The notes under the pieces were generated by a model that saw only the letters and a list, made by a program, of their open reading frames with translations, searched no databases and had not been told where the DNA came from. From Acidobacteriota bacterium (GTDB taxonomy: Bacteria; Acidobacteriota; Holophagae; Holophagales; Holophagaceae): a DNA stretch of 64,000 nucleotides. Below are positions 62,688 to 64,000 of this stretch, piece after piece (within the stretch, counting starts at the first letter, position 1; every line of letters begins with the position of its first letter). Position numbers and translations under genes: made by a program. The DNA is taken from assembly GCA_021794095.1 (NCBI GenBank), contig JAJYRN010000005.1, forward strand, positions 124,001 through 188,000, given 5' to 3'.

Positions 62688-63584
62688 ATGGATGTCGCCC
62701 GCTTCCGGATCCGGCGCGGATTTGAACGGATCGCCGGTCCGCGCCTCATGCCTTACCTGCTGCACCTTCGGCCCCTGGAATGGCCCATCATGACCGCCCA
62801 TTTCCTGTTGGGGGCCCTGCTGGCTGCGGGCTGGCATCTGCCCCTCCGGGCGAGTCTCCTGGGGTGGCTGGTGTTCGTGATTCTCACGAACGGGGGCACT
62901 TTGGCCATCAACAGCGCCTTCGACCAGGATGAGGGGGATATCGGCTACCTGAAGGCCCCGCCGAAGCCACCGGACCACCTGTTGGCCTTTTCCATCGTCC
63001 TTCTGGCGGCCTCGGCCGCCCTGGGATGGCTGCTTCCCCGCCCCTTTTTCTGGATCAACCTGGGCTGCATTGCCATGAGCATCCTCTACTCGGTGCCTCC
63101 GGTCCGCCTCAAGGCCAGAGCCGGCTGGGATCTCCTGATCAACTGCGTCGGCTTCGGGATGTTCACCCCGCTGGCGGGATGGGCCCTGTCGGGACGTCCC
63201 TTCACAGCGGGCATGCTCGCGGTATCACTGGCCTTCGCCTGCCTCTTCGCCACCCTGTACCCCATGACCCAGATCTATCAGGTGGATGAGGACCGTCAAC
63301 GGGGCGACCGCACCCTCGTCATCCGTATGGGCATAGGTTCCAGCCTCGGTCTGGCCACCGGAAGCATGCTCCTGGCCCATCTGGGGTTCGTCTGGGGGGC
63401 CCTGCTGCTCCGCCGCACGCCCTGGCCGATGCTGGTTTCCCTGGGCGCCTGGCTGGCCGTCCTGATCCCCTGGATGGCTCGCTGGCGCCGCTGGGGCCGG
63501 GACCAGCATGAAGCCGGCATGTACCGCGGCCTGGTTGCCTGGGCCGTCACGGATCTCAGCCTTCTCCTGCTTCTGTGGCCATGA
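62688..63584 (+). CDS. UbiA-family prenyltransferase
   Basis: 298 aa, starting 2 nt after the DUF116 stop. Eight or nine hydrophobic helices. The first Asp-rich motif is NSAFDQDEGD and the second YQVDEDRQRGDRTL, both needed for Mg-diphosphate binding. It attaches a prenyl chain to an aromatic or chlorin-type acceptor; which (quinone, heme or other) cannot be told. No other quinone-biosynthesis gene is beside it. Confidence 0.88.
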   Translation: MDVARFRIRRGFERIAGPRLMPYLLHLRPLEWPIMTAHFLLGALLAAGWHLPLRASLLGWLVFVILTNGGTLAINSAFDQDEGDIGYLKAPPKPPDHLLAFSIVLLAASAALGWLLPRPFFWINLGCIAMSILYSVPPVRLKARAGWDLLINCVGFGMFTPLAGWALSGRPFTAGMLAVSLAFACLFATLYPMTQIYQVDEDRQRGDRTLVIRMGIGSSLGLATGSMLLAHLGFVWGALLLRRTPWPMLVSLGAWLAVLIPWMARWRRWGRDQHEAGMYRGLVAWAVTDLSLLLLLWP

Positions 63585-63652
63585 GATCAACAAGATCCCG
63601 GCCGCGTCCGATAGAGTGGAAAGGTAGGGGCCCTTCCGGCCCAGGAGCAGGC

Positions 63653-64000
63653 ATGACTTCAGTTCGAACTCTGGCGACCTCCGGACTCCTCTTCATCCTG
63701 GCCTGTCTGTCCCTCCAGGGCGCGTCGCCGCGCCCCCCCGCCCGCCTGATGCTGAAATCCGCCGCCGCAGTCGTGCTGGATCAGGAAACCGGGCAGGCCC
63801 TGGTGGAGAAGCAGGCGGAGGCCGTGAGGCCCATCGCCTCGATCACCAAGCTGATGACCGCCATGGTTGTGCTTGACGCGAAGCTGAATCTCCAGGCCCC
63901 CCTGATCATCGAGGCTCAGGACAAGGACATGATCCGCCACAGCCGTTCCCGGCTGCCCGTGGGGACACACCTGACCCGGACCCAGGCCCTGGGTCTGGCC
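63653..64000 (+). CDS. dacA: D-alanyl-D-alanine carboxypeptidase, 3' end cut by window
   Basis: 116 codons visible, with an AGGAG site before the ATG. Signal peptide (LATSGLLFILACLSLQGAS), then SAAAVVLDQETGQALVEKQA and PIASITKLMTAMVVLDA, the SxxK motif of class-A low-molecular-weight PBPs (peptidase S11). It trims the terminal D-Ala of peptidoglycan stem peptides in the periplasm. The SxN and KTG motifs lie beyond the edge, so PbpG-like or PBP5-like identity is open. Confidence 0.9.
   Translation, partial: MTSVRTLATSGLLFILACLSLQGASPRPPARLMLKSAAAVVLDQETGQALVEKQAEAVRPIASITKLMTAMVVLDAKLNLQAPLIIEAQDKDMIRHSRSRLPVGTHLTRTQALGLA

Overview
High-GC, gene-dense bacterial chromosome with diderm traits: a fused LptF/LptG lipopolysaccharide permease, KdsD, a FadL-type outer-membrane porin and an MlaEFD lipid transporter. 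Together with monomeric NADP-isocitrate dehydrogenase, a D-lactate/LutABC oxidation operon, bacillithiol synthesis (bshA) and an N-terminally extended Hfq, this fits an Acidobacteriota member of the Holophagae/Geothrix type. That assignment is inferred from gene content and was not tested by database search. No prophage, IS element or CRISPR array is visible. Most genes lie in operons whose members overlap by 4 bp (ATGA/GTGA) or 1 bp (TGATG/TAATG).

Layout. 1-4 kb: partial LeuA-family gene, Ppx/GppA-HD phosphatase, and a protein of about four tandem SCP2-like units. 4.2-7.3 kb (minus): five overlapping genes, namely a 37-aa membrane peptide, two LiaF/DUF5668-type membrane proteins, a LytS-type kinase and a LytTR regulator. 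7.3-17.1 kb: YigZ, a ClC channel, a large secreted protein of unknown function, isocitrate dehydrogenase, a 5'-nucleotidase split over two genes, and a membrane protein. 17.2-23.7 kb: complete trpEGDCFBA operon behind a leader peptide with three consecutive Trp codons and an intrinsic attenuator. 23.9-34.6 kb: FadL, thiolase, DivIVA, YggT, BshA, an RluA-family protein, MnmA, fused LptFG, KdsD and a Lon-N-domain protein. 34.6-35.7 kb: a tRNA with a CAU anticodon (best match tRNA-Ile2), three 85-bp tandem repeats each made of four hairpins, and a PlsC-type acyltransferase ending in a further repeat fragment.

35.7-44.1 kb is an L/D-lactate module: FadR/LldR-type regulator with an operator inside the facing promoter, lactate permease, D-lactate dehydrogenase-like flavo/Fe-S protein, and LutA-LutB-LutC. 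44.2-51.1 kb: tRNA-Met, then a phenylalanine/tyrosine degradation operon (phhA, phhB, hmgA, fahA, a DinB-family protein and both CoA-transferase subunits). There is no zeta-class GST-type maleylacetoacetate isomerase here. The DinB-fold protein keeps a three-His metal site and could be a thiol-dependent replacement, which would fit with bacillithiol synthesis elsewhere in the window. 51.2-64 kb: tRNA-Gly and tRNA-Cys, Fur, a PAS histidine kinase, Hfq, PdxA, a degenerate hybrid kinase, GlmU, MlaE-MlaF-MlaD (MlaD with a possible beta-barrel tail), a DUF116 protein, a UbiA prenyltransferase, and the start of a D-Ala-D-Ala carboxypeptidase cut by the window edge.
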